A stretch of DNA of 16,470 nt from NCBI GenBank assembly GCA_041639705.1, contig JBEQBT010000049.1:1-16470 (forward strand), read 5' to 3'. The notes under the pieces were generated by a model. It saw nothing but the letters and a program-made list of their open reading frames with translations. It did no database searches and was not told the DNA's origin. Positions 1 to 7,783 of the stretch are shown here, piece by piece (the first letter of the stretch is position 1; each line of letters begins with the position of its first letter). A program made the translations under genes and the position numbers. Origin of the DNA: JARDZI01 sp041639705 (lineage in GTDB: Bacteria > Bacillota > Clostridia > Clostridiales > Caloramatoraceae).

Positions 1-62
1 GTTTAACAAATAACCTTAAAGCTACATATTATGTAATGTAATTACTTTAAGGAGAGTTGCAA

Positions 63-497
63 ATGTATCCTTGCTGTTGTAGATACTGCTATATGGCTCA
101 AAAGGAAGAGGAAGTTCAGGATGGATTTAGATTCTTTCCACCAACACCAGGAAGACCTCCATTTCCAGGTGGCCAAGGTCCGGGAGGTCCAGGCGGACCT
201 GATGGACCAGGACGACCGCCTATGGGAGGTCAGGACAGACCACCATCAGGACCACCACCCACATATACACCTCAAAGACCAAGACCTCAGGGAATAGGAA
301 TACACGCTGTTGATCCAGGTGCAATAAGACCATGTACCTTTAGGTATGTTTATATTTGGCTGGAGAATAGAAGACAGTTTTGGGCATATCTTGTGTTTGT
401 AGGTAGAACCTCTGTAGCTGGCTGGAGATGGAATGGATTTAGATGGGTATACTTCGGGATAGATTTAAGAAGAATTGACTCATTTGTGTGCTTGTAA
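63..497 (+). CDS. Collagen-like Gly/Pro-rich small protein with conserved aromatic C-terminal domain
   Basis: A 144-residue protein in three parts. Residues 1-10 carry a Cys cluster (CCCxxC at 4-9). Residues about 26-76 are a Gly/Pro-rich, loosely collagen-like stretch with many GGP and GPP triplets. Residues about 88-144 form a compact domain rich in Trp, Phe, Tyr and Arg, with the motifs FVGR, GWRWNGFRWVYFG and DLRRI. From memory, small clostridial proteins with this C-terminal domain are common and are often given the uninformative name 'transporter' or 'hypothetical protein'; no transmembrane segment is visible here. A TTG six bases upstream (57) is in frame, but the ATG at 63 sits 8 nt after AAGGAG (49-54) and is the better start. 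The next gene is a convergent spore coat gene, so a spore-surface role is possible but is inference only. Confidence 0.8.
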   Translation: MYPCCCRYCYMAQKEEEVQDGFRFFPPTPGRPPFPGGQGPGGPGGPDGPGRPPMGGQDRPPSGPPPTYTPQRPRPQGIGIHAVDPGAIRPCTFRYVYIWLENRRQFWAYLVFVGRTSVAGWRWNGFRWVYFGIDLRRIDSFVCL

Positions 498-525
498 TCA
501 AAAGTAAATCATTGAGACCCAAACA

Positions 526-589
526 AAGTGCCAGGCTCGTGGCAAGTGATAAATTTATACATTTGTCACTTGCCACGAGCCTGGCACTT
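526..589. repeat. Long near-perfect hairpin between convergent genes (REP-like or bidirectional terminator)
   Basis: Left arm 526-554 and right arm 561-589 pair over 29 bp with a single G-U pair (550/565), leaving a 6-nt loop (555-560). The GC-rich core contains GTGCCAGGCTCGTGGCA. It fills the 94-nt gap between two converging genes. Reading leftward (minus strand) it is followed by TTTGTTT, so it could terminate the coat gene; rightward there is no T-run. The stem is far longer than a normal terminator, so a dispersed palindromic repeat is equally likely. Confidence 0.75.
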
Positions 590-591
590 AA

Positions 592-1098
592 TTATTGAAG
601 TGAATACATTCCTTTACTTTCCATATACTTATAAATTGCTTCTCCGTGTTTTTGTTCTTCCTTTTGTATATGATTTAATACATCCCGAGTCTGTGACTCC
701 TTAAGCTCAAATATAGCAGTATCGTATGCACTTGAAACATATTTTTCAGTCATTAGCATATCGGTGCATAGGTCCTTATCAGAAGTCTGAAAATTAGCAT
801 TACTGCTCTGTGGTTGTAAATTGCTGAATGACTGCTGAGGTTGCTGGGATTGCTGTTGTTGTTGGTTTGTGACGCCTTCAACCTGCTGATTGCCTAAAGC
901 TGGAATCTGGCCACTAAGCAACTGATTGATGGAATTTAAGTGCTCCTGCTCTATGTTAGCATGATTACTAAATATAGTTTTAAGCTGTTGGTCAGATGCT
1001 AACTTAGCATAATTTGAATATTTTTGTATACAAATCTCCTCATGGCCCTTTTGATCTTCAAGTAGGGATCTTTCTTTTGAAGTTAAAGTTAAATTCAT
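592..1098 (-). CDS. CotF-family spore coat protein (ferritin-like helical bundle)
   Basis: A 168-residue protein with two helical halves joined by a Gln-rich linker (about residues 70-97, several QQ runs). The two halves resemble the CotF/spore coat family, which has a ferritin-like fold. Helix pair one has E20/E21 followed by E50xxH53; helix pair two has E118 followed by E148xxH151. The 29-30 residue spacing is the same in both halves, as in ferritin-like di-iron proteins (see findings). The start chosen is the ATG at 1098-1096 because GGAGGTG (1105-1111 on the other strand) lies just upstream; a longer reading from 1128 would put this ribosome site inside the gene. CotF-type proteins are made in the mother cell during sporulation, but no sporulation promoter could be confirmed here. 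The gene converges on the preceding one. Confidence 0.85.
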   Translation of the reverse strand: MNLTLTSKERSLLEDQKGHEEICIQKYSNYAKLASDQQLKTIFSNHANIEQEHLNSINQLLSGQIPALGNQQVEGVTNQQQQQSQQPQQSFSNLQPQSSNANFQTSDKDLCTDMLMTEKYVSSAYDTAIFELKESQTRDVLNHIQKEEQKHGEAIYKYMESKGMYSLQ

Positions 1099-1282
1099 AA
1101 TAAACACCTCCATCAATAGTATTTTCAAAAAGAAGAAAAATATCCTAAGTTTTCATCTGTCCTTTTAACATTTTGATAGGGGTAATACCCAATGACTTTT
1201 CTCTGGTTAATTTGGTAAAGAGGTAAAGAAATCTGCTAGTGTCAAAACATGCTTTTCTAGATGACGATCTATACTAATGAAA

Positions 1283-1315
1283 AAGGCTGGGAATATTTAA
1301 AATATTCCCAGCCTT
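1283..1315 (-). terminator. Rho-independent terminator of tRNA-Trp
   Basis: Arms AAGGCTGGGAATATTT (1283-1298) and its complement (1300-1315) are perfectly paired; in practice the AT-rich top opens as the loop. Read on the minus strand the stem is followed by a run of T residues (TTTTT, complement of 1280-1284), and it lies 15 nt past the tRNA 3' end. Confidence 0.85.
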
Positions 1316-1329
1316 ACTATTTACATATC

Positions 1330-1404
1330 TGGCAGGGGTACCAGGACTTGAACCCAGACCAACGGTTTTGGAGACCGCTACTCTACCAATTGAGCTATAC
1401 CCCT
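1330..1404 (-). tRNA. tRNA-Trp (anticodon CCA)
   Basis: Read on the minus strand the gene starts AGGGGTATAGCTCAATTGG and ends in TACCCCT-G-CCA, so the 3' CCA is encoded. The 7-bp acceptor stem AGGGGTA/TACCCCT is perfect. The anticodon loop is CTCCAAA, giving anticodon CCA (tryptophan), and the T-arm contains GGTTCAAGTCC. It has its own promoter and terminator, so it appears to be a single-gene transcription unit. Confidence 0.97.
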
Positions 1405-1415
1405 ACAACAAAATA

Positions 1416-1444
1416 ATTATACATTATAACAGGATTAAATGCAA
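1416..1444 (-). promoter_or_regulatory. Sigma-A promoter for tRNA-Trp
   Basis: On the minus strand, TTGCAT (complement of 1439-1444) is followed after 17 nt by TATAAT (complement of 1416-1421), which would start transcription only a few bases before the tRNA. A second TATAAT (complement of 1423-1428) preceded by TG is an alternative extended -10 box. Confidence 0.6.
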
Positions 1445-1532
1445 TAGTGTAAGAACAAAATTAGTGACTATTCAGCATCATAAATACAATATATACAAAT
1501 ACTTTCATGAAAAATAAATTATAAGAAAGTTA

Positions 1533-1561
1533 CTGATATTTCCAATAATAATTGATATAAT
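1533..1561 (+). promoter_or_regulatory. Putative sigma-A promoter of the WYL gene pair, overlapping a palindrome
   Basis: CTGATA (1533-1538), a 17-nt spacer and a perfect TATAAT (1556-1561). The -10 box lies inside the palindrome AATTGAT-ATA-ATCAATT (1550-1566), whose 13-bp core TTGATATAATCAA recurs at 6653-6665 upstream of the racemase gene. The gene begins 40 nt downstream. Confidence 0.45.
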
Positions 1562-1600
1562 CAATTTATAGTCTTGGAATATTTTGGGAGGGAGAATATT

Positions 1601-2776
1601 ATGATAAACAGATCAGAAGAGGTTGATATGACTTATTACAAGGGCAAAGTGTTAAATTTCATAATAACCAACCCATGCAGATATAGCTTATGGGATATTG
1701 AGAACAGGTTTGGGCTGAATAGAGATAAAATTGAACAATTCATATTGGAATATAATAAAATGGGATTTGGGATTTATATAAAAAAGGGAAGGTATCTTAT
1801 TAAAGACTCAAGGGAGAGTGTAGAAGTATTCCTATATATAGCTAAAAGGCAAGAATCAGAATTACTTGCCTTATATGAAAGCTTGAGGAAGGAAAGTTCA
1901 GATGATAAGAAAATAAGCATGAATAAGTTTTTAAACTGTTTAAATAATACATTAAACAACAAAAGCGGTTTTATAGAAGAATTGAACTATCTTGAAAGAG
2001 ATGGGTTAGTATATTTAAAGAATAGTTATATACATATATTAGAGCCTCCATTTAAAGATTTAAAAAACGAAAAAATACTTAAACTTCTAATATTTATAAA
2101 TGTTGTTAGAAACTTATATCCCAAAAGAAATCTGTTGAATAGTATTTTTAGAAAACTTCTTTCAGAATATAATAATAGAGGTTTTAGATTTAATGGGGAA
2201 GCAGTTCAGTATATAAATAAGTGCAAAATGAGCCTGGCTGAAGAAATCATTTTGAATATTATTGAGGATGCTATCTACAATGACAAATCATTAGAATTTT
2301 CATATAGGACTCAGGTAGGAACAATGAAAATAAAAATAAACCCTTCAGGGATAATATACAATAACCAGAAGGATATGTGGTATGTGGTTACCCTTGGGGA
2401 GCGTCGTACAGAATATAGAATGGACAAGATAACTAATGTCAGAATAGTAGAGGGAGGTGCTGGACATTTTGTAAGGAATCTATATGAATACAGTATGGGA
2501 ATATCAGGAGAAAGTCTAACTGATGTAAAGGCTGCATTCAGGAAAGAGGATTGCATATATAAAAAGCTATTATGCTATTTAAAGCTTAGAAAAAGTGCTG
2601 GGATTAAAGAAACAAACAATGCTTACATACTAACAGACAGAGTATGTGGAACCAATGAATTTAAAAAATGGATTAGAACATTTGGTGAAAATGCTGTTTG
2701 CTTAAAGCCTGATAAACTAAGGGAAGAAATATTAAAGGATGTTAAGCTCTTAAAGGAGAGATATGAGGTGGTGTGA
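1601..2776 (+). CDS. WYL-domain transcriptional regulator (first of a pair)
   Basis: A 391-residue protein. The N-terminal part (about residues 10-65) looks like a winged-helix DNA-binding domain (YSLWDIENRFGLNRDKIEQF). Residues about 219-285 match the WYL-domain pattern: I..AI.....L.F.Y, then P.GI, WYVV, and Y.MDKI..V. WYL regulators bind ligands or nucleic acid through this Sm-like fold and control DNA-damage, phage-defence and other genes. The C-terminal part (about 310-391) resembles the extension usually found after WYL. The start at 1601 is supported by GGGAGGGAG (1586-1594); an in-frame TTG at 1574 lies upstream of that site and is less likely. The stop is immediately followed by the next gene, so the two are surely co-transcribed and probably act as a pair. 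The ligand and targets are unknown. Confidence 0.75.
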   Translation: MINRSEEVDMTYYKGKVLNFIITNPCRYSLWDIENRFGLNRDKIEQFILEYNKMGFGIYIKKGRYLIKDSRESVEVFLYIAKRQESELLALYESLRKESSDDKKISMNKFLNCLNNTLNNKSGFIEELNYLERDGLVYLKNSYIHILEPPFKDLKNEKILKLLIFINVVRNLYPKRNLLNSIFRKLLSEYNNRGFRFNGEAVQYINKCKMSLAEEIILNIIEDAIYNDKSLEFSYRTQVGTMKIKINPSGIIYNNQKDMWYVVTLGERRTEYRMDKITNVRIVEGGAGHFVRNLYEYSMGISGESLTDVKAAFRKEDCIYKKLLCYLKLRKSAGIKETNNAYILTDRVCGTNEFKKWIRTFGENAVCLKPDKLREEILKDVKLLKERYEVV

Positions 2777-3799
2777 TTGGATAGAGCATTACTGTTTTAT
2801 AAAATAGCCTGGACCCTAAAAGACGGAAGTAAAAGTATATTAGATATAAGCAATATACTAAGAATGAATAAAGATGAGATAATTGAAACACTTATTTTTG
2901 GTATGACTTCACATTTGAAGCAATACTGGGGATTGAAATTTTGTAATGATGAATTGGATATAAATATTGATATAAATGAAGAATTAATCAAGAATGAGGA
3001 TACAAATTACAATATGAGGTTATTAAGAGAGTATCTATGTTTAGAGACGAGGGTAACACTTTGGAATAATCTAATCAGTATAGACGGAATGAAGTTTCTC
3101 TCAAAAAGTGAAAGATGGACTCTATTTGATGTTTTAAAGGAGTGTGGAGGAACCTTTGCAGAGGATGTTAGACAGATAATACTTTATTTCTATAACTATG
3201 AACTCAATGAAAAGTATATGTCCATATCGGAAAGTAGGATAATTAAAAGATGTATGGATATATTTAATGTTGATGAAATTATTTTACTAAAGCTTTATGA
3301 AGCAATCGATAAAAAATTCTGTATAAACGTGAAATTAAAGGAAGGAATGTTACTAAGAAACATTTCTCCTTCAAGAATACTTCTGGATGATGACCAGAAT
3401 AGATGGTATTTAGAACATATAAGAGAAGGAGAACCCTTTAATATATGGCTTAAAAAGGTGGAAGAGGTTGAGCTGCTGCCTGGTTTTAATGTAATTGAAG
3501 CTAATGCAGAACCCCTTAGGGAGAATAAGAAGGAAATGCACAGAGTAAAAATAAGAGTGTATAATGATAAAAACTCCAGGGAAAGGGCTCTTGGATTTAT
3601 ATCCTCTAAATATATCATTGATGAAAAAATAAATTATGGTTATTCTGATATAACTGCAAGTGTAATAAATTTAGAAGCATTTAAAAAATGGGTTATGGAG
3701 ATGACCCCACAGGTTGTACTTCTTGAGCCTGTGGAATTAAGACTTGAGTTTTACGAAATGGTCAATTCCTGGGCTCAAAATTACGCTGCAGGAATCTAG
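2777..3799 (+). CDS. WYL-like regulator (second of a pair)
   Basis: A 340-residue protein that begins with TTG directly after the stop of the preceding gene. GAGGTGG (2765-2771) supplies the ribosome site, which suggests translational coupling. The plan parallels its neighbour: an N-terminal helical/HTH-like part (DGSKSILDISNILRMNKDEIIETL), a middle WYL-like segment (ISPSRILLDDDQNRWYLEHI, then VEEVELLPGF) and a C-terminal extension ending in PQVVLLEPVELRLEFYEM, which resembles the WYL C-terminal extension. It is more divergent than its partner; the canonical W-Y-L run appears as RWYLEH at about residues 210-215. The two could form a heteromer. The family assignment rests on domain layout and is less sure than for the first gene. 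Confidence 0.6.
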   Translation: MDRALLFYKIAWTLKDGSKSILDISNILRMNKDEIIETLIFGMTSHLKQYWGLKFCNDELDINIDINEELIKNEDTNYNMRLLREYLCLETRVTLWNNLISIDGMKFLSKSERWTLFDVLKECGGTFAEDVRQIILYFYNYELNEKYMSISESRIIKRCMDIFNVDEIILLKLYEAIDKKFCINVKLKEGMLLRNISPSRILLDDDQNRWYLEHIREGEPFNIWLKKVEEVELLPGFNVIEANAEPLRENKKEMHRVKIRVYNDKNSRERALGFISSKYIIDEKINYGYSDITASVINLEAFKKWVMEMTPQVVLLEPVELRLEFYEMVNSWAQNYAAGI

Positions 3800-3886
3800 T
3801 AAATTAAAACCTAATGGAATATCAAATTCACTCCTTTATTTTTAAAGAACAAGGTTATGAAGGATAATCAAATAACAACCTTTTTA

Positions 3887-3916
3887 TAGATTACTATTTA
3901 AATCAATAGTAATCTA
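3887..3916 (+). terminator. AT-rich hairpin, likely terminator after the WYL pair
   Basis: A perfect 12-bp stem (3887-3898 with 3905-3916) around a 6-nt loop, followed by ATTTATTTTTATG. A weaker AAGGTT/AACCTT hairpin with a T-run (3851-3885) lies just upstream. The stem is AT-only except for a few pairs, so it could instead be an operator for the downstream gene. Confidence 0.5.
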
Positions 3917-3980
3917 ATTTATTTTTATGTCGATATATTAAGAGAAGGCATTTTAAGAAACATTTAAGGCGGGATGTTCT

Positions 3981-6563
3981 ATGAAGGCATATAGGCTTGT
4001 ATATTTTTTTAGTAAAAATGGGGATAAGGGTGAAATAGAATATAAAGAGGATCTAAAGCAGGAGGATGGACCTGAAGAAGATGTGAAGCAGGTCCTTGAC
4101 TATTGTTTGAATAGCATTAAGAGCCATTATGCAAATTATTCTGAAGAGTATAATGGTTATTTTTTTGTGTTTTCATTTAATAAACTAGATAGCGGCAGTT
4201 TTTGCATTTATAAATTAGATGGAAGTGATGGTAAATATACTGCTTGTATTTTAATATTTAAGGATGGGTATTTACCATTTTATTCAATACAACTGTATGG
4301 TTCTGATGTGCTTAATGTTGACAGCATTAATTATAAAGTCTTTGGTACGCTCTTCTCAGGTGGACTTGCAGGAAAATTAAAACCTGTTGAAGGAATAAAC
4401 TTTGAAAAAGCTTCAATATTTTTAAAGGGTAAGGGTGACCACAGCCTGAGAAATATGCTGGATATACTTCTTGATGCTTATGAAGATGCAGTATTTGTTA
4501 AGGTGTATGATAGGCTTGAAAATATAGTATTATGGATAACAGCAATTCAAATGGCATTTCCGGTTGAAATAGCCCACAGCATATTTTTTTCAATAGAGAC
4601 TAATAGTCCTGATCTGGCAGAATGTAAAATTACTACTACTGAGAATGGTTTAGAAAATCTTGAAGAAAAAGAGAGTAAAGAGATATATTCCTTTAATTTT
4701 ATAATAGGCAGAATATCAAAGGCAATTAATGAGTTTAGACTTACAAGGCTTATTGAAATGGGATATATAATTTCTGCTGAAACAATAAATGCATTTCACA
4801 GATTTTTAAGTAAATTTAATTACAAAAAAGTAGATAATCAACTTGAAAAATGCTATAAGCTATTTAATATGATTAATTTTGGGCTTGGAAATACTGAGGA
4901 GGAGGATGTAAGAGGAGCAATTGAATTTGCTCTTTTATATGGTCCTCAAGCTGCATTAGAAGAACTGTTTGAAGGAATTCAAAATATATTGATAAAAATT
5001 GAATATGAGTTGGACTTAGAAAAAGTAAAAATACTTTCTGAATTTATGTATAAGGTAGCTGTAAAATCGAAGGAAAGGATTTATTTAGATAAGGCGAATG
5101 ATTTCTTTTTTAGATTTATAGATGAAATTGTTATGGAATCAAATAATATAGATGAAGAAGATCTGTTTAATTTCTATGAAAGCATAAAGAAAATAGCTTT
5201 AAAGCATGTAGATAGGATTATAAAAAGTTCTATTTCTACAGTTAGACTTAAGAAGATAGGTGAGTATTTAGGTGAGAATATACATCCAATTCAGTCTGAA
5301 ATCTATTTACGCTTTATAATTGGTGACCTTATAGTTATTAAGGCATCATGGAACAGAGCAATGCATATTGAAGGATTTGGAGAGTTTATAAATGCATGTA
5401 TTGAAGGCTTATTGGATGAAAAGGTAAATTATGAACAGATATTTAATACTATTGACAGAGATGTGGATTATTTTGCACATATATCACTGCTTTTATATAA
5501 TAGGCTCCTTCAAGCTGGACATACTGTGGATTTTGTAAGGAGCTTTTCACAATGCATTTCAGAAAAATCTAAAGAATGGGCAGATGAAGCTCATAGTGCA
5601 ATACATGAATCAGATGTAAATACCAGACTTTTACTAGAGGAATTTATAATTAATATTAAGGAAAAGTCTAATAAATCCGATTATTTTTGGAGTAGCTTTA
5701 GATATGGACAAAAGGATATTCCAGGGTACTTGAAAAATTATACATCAGAGGCTGTTAAAATATATGTGTCTTTGCTGGATGAAAAGGATGTTCCTATAGA
5801 GAGTGCAAAACTTATTAGATTTGTTGTAGGTAGGGATATAATACTAGATAAGGAAACTTTAAGAGATATTATTAAAGATTATGAGAACACCCTTGAACTT
5901 GTAAAGCCAAATGAGGAGGAGTTAATACTTAACCAGAACATAGATAGGATAAAAAAGGATAAGTATATAAACACCCTGCCAGATATTTGTGGCTTGATTA
6001 CCTTCGCAATGTGGGTTTCCAACCCAGGAGGGGGACCTAGTCTAAAACTAAAGGATATTTTTGAGGACTGTCCAGACTTTAAAAGGATTGATCACAGGTA
6101 TTTTCAATATTTAGTATGGTGTCTTCCACATATTATAGAGTATGCAGAAGTATCTGATGATCATAGACAGATTATTGATCAATTTTGTAGAGCCGATGTA
6201 GAGGAAGAATTTTTTAATCTTTATATAAATATTATTAAAAAAAGATGTAATCAAAACAAATCCTCAGGGTATTCAAAAGTTCTAAACTTTCTATTTTGCT
6301 ATTATTTTTATACTCTACCAAAGTATGTTTATATAGGTGAGGAGCATTTAATAGAAAATATGAATCAGAGAATTTCTGAACTTTTAGAGGGAGATTACAT
6401 AAGAAACATAAATGATTTAGACAAAGACTTGACATATGAATTTAAAAAGAGGGAGTTAAGTGTCCCTGTTATGTGGAAAGATATATATATAAAATCTAAG
6501 GAAAATAGGAGGAATCCATTACTTAAACAGGTAATGAAGGTTTTTAGTAAAAAGAATAACTGA
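3981..6563 (+). CDS. Large protein of uncertain function; N-terminal third resembles GTPase-associated protein 1 (GAP1)
   Basis: An 860-residue soluble protein with no signal peptide or clear membrane segment. I do not firmly recognise it. Residues about 1-110 contain YFFVFSFNKLDSGSF..IYKLDG..GKYTACILIF, which resembles the N-terminal GAP1 pattern in which a small domain ends in a conserved 'H/C-x-L-V/I-F' strand. Residues about 155-215 (RNMLDILLDAYEDA...LWITAIQMAFPVEIAHSIFFSIETNSPDLAECKI) resemble the GAP1 middle domain, whose hallmark is a 'LP...A..lsFsT...dP' segment. The remaining ~640 residues are alpha-helical and charged, with no motif I can name. GAP1 proteins were described computationally as partners of GTPases in signalling and conflict systems; no GTPase is visible nearby. 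The ATG follows AGGCGGG (3967-3973). It is preceded by WYL regulator genes in the same orientation, which often accompany defence or stress systems. Confidence 0.4.
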   Translation: MKAYRLVYFFSKNGDKGEIEYKEDLKQEDGPEEDVKQVLDYCLNSIKSHYANYSEEYNGYFFVFSFNKLDSGSFCIYKLDGSDGKYTACILIFKDGYLPFYSIQLYGSDVLNVDSINYKVFGTLFSGGLAGKLKPVEGINFEKASIFLKGKGDHSLRNMLDILLDAYEDAVFVKVYDRLENIVLWITAIQMAFPVEIAHSIFFSIETNSPDLAECKITTTENGLENLEEKESKEIYSFNFIIGRISKAINEFRLTRLIEMGYIISAETINAFHRFLSKFNYKKVDNQLEKCYKLFNMINFGLGNTEEEDVRGAIEFALLYGPQAALEELFEGIQNILIKIEYELDLEKVKILSEFMYKVAVKSKERIYLDKANDFFFRFIDEIVMESNNIDEEDLFNFYESIKKIALKHVDRIIKSSISTVRLKKIGEYLGENIHPIQSEIYLRFIIGDLIVIKASWNRAMHIEGFGEFINACIEGLLDEKVNYEQIFNTIDRDVDYFAHISLLLYNRLLQAGHTVDFVRSFSQCISEKSKEWADEAHSAIHESDVNTRLLLEEFIINIKEKSNKSDYFWSSFRYGQKDIPGYLKNYTSEAVKIYVSLLDEKDVPIESAKLIRFVVGRDIILDKETLRDIIKDYENTLELVKPNEEELILNQNIDRIKKDKYINTLPDICGLITFAMWVSNPGGGPSLKLKDIFEDCPDFKRIDHRYFQYLVWCLPHIIEYAEVSDDHRQIIDQFCRADVEEEFFNLYINIIKKRCNQNKSSGYSKVLNFLFCYYFYTLPKYVYIGEEHLIENMNQRISELLEGDYIRNINDLDKDLTYEFKKRELSVPVMWKDIYIKSKENRRNPLLKQVMKVFSKKNN

Positions 6564-6652
6564 GATATTTAAGTAAGTAGCACATTTTATTCTGGTAATT
6601 TATAGTATTTCATATGAATTAAGCCAACTTTGCTGTTTAAAGAATTGTTTTT

Positions 6653-6665
6653 TTGATATAATCAA
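6653..6665 (+). promoter_or_regulatory. Palindromic operator candidate overlapping a TATAAT box
   Basis: TTGATATAATCAA, extended to TTTTGAT-ATA-ATCAAAA (6651-6667), encloses a perfect TATAAT (6657-6662). The same 13-mer overlaps the presumed -10 box of the WYL pair (1552-1564). No good -35 box is seen at 17 nt (TGTTTA at 6634-6639 is poor), so this promoter may need an activator. The racemase-like gene starts 57 nt downstream. Confidence 0.4.
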
Positions 6666-6721
6666 AATGATGATAAAAGTTTTGTTTGCTTAAGATACTA
6701 TAAAACCGGAGGATTAGAAGA

Positions 6722-7783
6722 ATGCGTAATTTTTGGTGTGAAATAAATATCGATAATGTTGAGCATAACATAAAAAAAATAAGGGAAAAGACAAACAAAA
6801 AACTAATGGCAGTTGTTAAGGGGAATGCCTATGGACTAGGAATAGAAGGTATGACTCTAATACTTGATGATTTAGTTGATGGGTTTGCAGTATCCAATAT
6901 AGAGGAGGCACTTCAAGTTAAAAGTAATAAGGACATACTAATTCTTTACCCAGAGCTTGGGGAGGATGATATAGATTTAATAAAAGATAATTTTATTATT
7001 ACTGTGGATAATAGGATTATACTTGATAAGTTAGAGGCCTCTGGCAGGGAATATAGGGTACATATATATGTTGATACAGGAATGAACAGGTTTGGAGTAA
7101 AGCCCTATGAGTTAAGAGGATTTATTGAGGATATTAAGAGAAAATATAAAAATATAATAATTCATGGCATTTATACCCATCTTCAAAACACAGGGAATAA
7201 TGACTATACTAAAAAACAAATAGAGAGTTTTAGAAATACAATTACAGATTATATAGGGGAAATTGAAAATATTCATATACTTAACTCAAATGGGTTTTTA
7301 ATGTATAATGAAAATGCTGATTTTGATAATTGGGTAAGGCTTGGGAATGTGTTATATGGATATAATTCTATAGGCTATGGATATAGAAAGGTATTTTCAT
7401 ATAATGCAAAAGCAATTAGGGTATACGACCTAAAGCAAGGAGAAACAATTGGCTATGGTAACAGCTATAGAGGCAGGAAAAATATTAAGGTTGGAATATT
7501 GGATGTAGGTTTTATAGATAAGCTTGGATGTGTACTGGAGAGTAAAGGCAATATATTTAGAGACATTGCAAAAGCAGTTTATCATCATGTAAAATATCAC
7601 AGTGGTATAAACTTTAATGGGAGAATTATTAGGATACTTGGAAAGCCTAATATGAATTTTACATTGATTGATGTAAGTGGAATAGAGGAGAATGCTGTGT
7701 TTAATATTGAACTTCCTTCAGTTATTGCTGACAGCAGCATTCCTAAAAAATATAGAAAAGGTGATTCATATGTATCAATTTAA
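6722..7783 (+). CDS. Alanine-racemase-like PLP enzyme, divergent
   Basis: A 353-residue protein of fold-type III alanine racemase type. The PLP lysine is K33 in AVVKGNAYGLG. VDTGMNRFGV (117-126) and VRLGNVLYG (205-213, with the Arg that contacts the pyridine nitrogen) are present. The catalytic tyrosine is probably Y245 in GETIGYGNSY. Two usual features are changed: the Met-Asp pair of the substrate pocket reads M311-N312, and the usual GYADG segment reads VGFIDKLG (262-269). Both PLP binding and racemisation chemistry look possible, but the substrate may not be alanine. The RBS is GGAGG (6708-6712). The last 14 nt overlap the FemX-like gene, so a role in peptidoglycan peptide or bridge composition is a reasonable inference. 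A housekeeping alr would normally lie elsewhere. Confidence 0.8.
   Translation: MRNFWCEINIDNVEHNIKKIREKTNKKLMAVVKGNAYGLGIEGMTLILDDLVDGFAVSNIEEALQVKSNKDILILYPELGEDDIDLIKDNFIITVDNRIILDKLEASGREYRVHIYVDTGMNRFGVKPYELRGFIEDIKRKYKNIIIHGIYTHLQNTGNNDYTKKQIESFRNTITDYIGEIENIHILNSNGFLMYNENADFDNWVRLGNVLYGYNSIGYGYRKVFSYNAKAIRVYDLKQGETIGYGNSYRGRKNIKVGILDVGFIDKLGCVLESKGNIFRDIAKAVYHHVKYHSGINFNGRIIRILGKPNMNFTLIDVSGIEENAVFNIELPSVIADSSIPKKYRKGDSYVSI

Noticed and set aside
1330..1404. tRNA-Trp as integration site of a genomic island containing the WYL and GAP1-like genes
   Set aside because: The tRNA 3' end points away from those genes, no second copy of its 3' end was seen in the window, and no integrase is present.
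2797..3618. Open frames on the minus strand inside the WYL genes
   Set aside because: They are low-complexity shadows of the plus-strand genes, with no ribosome sites and hydrophobic, Ser/Leu-rich products typical of antisense frames.
3981..6563. Leucine-rich or TPR repeat protein, or ATPase
   Set aside because: No Walker A/B motif and no regular repeat period could be found in the 860 residues.
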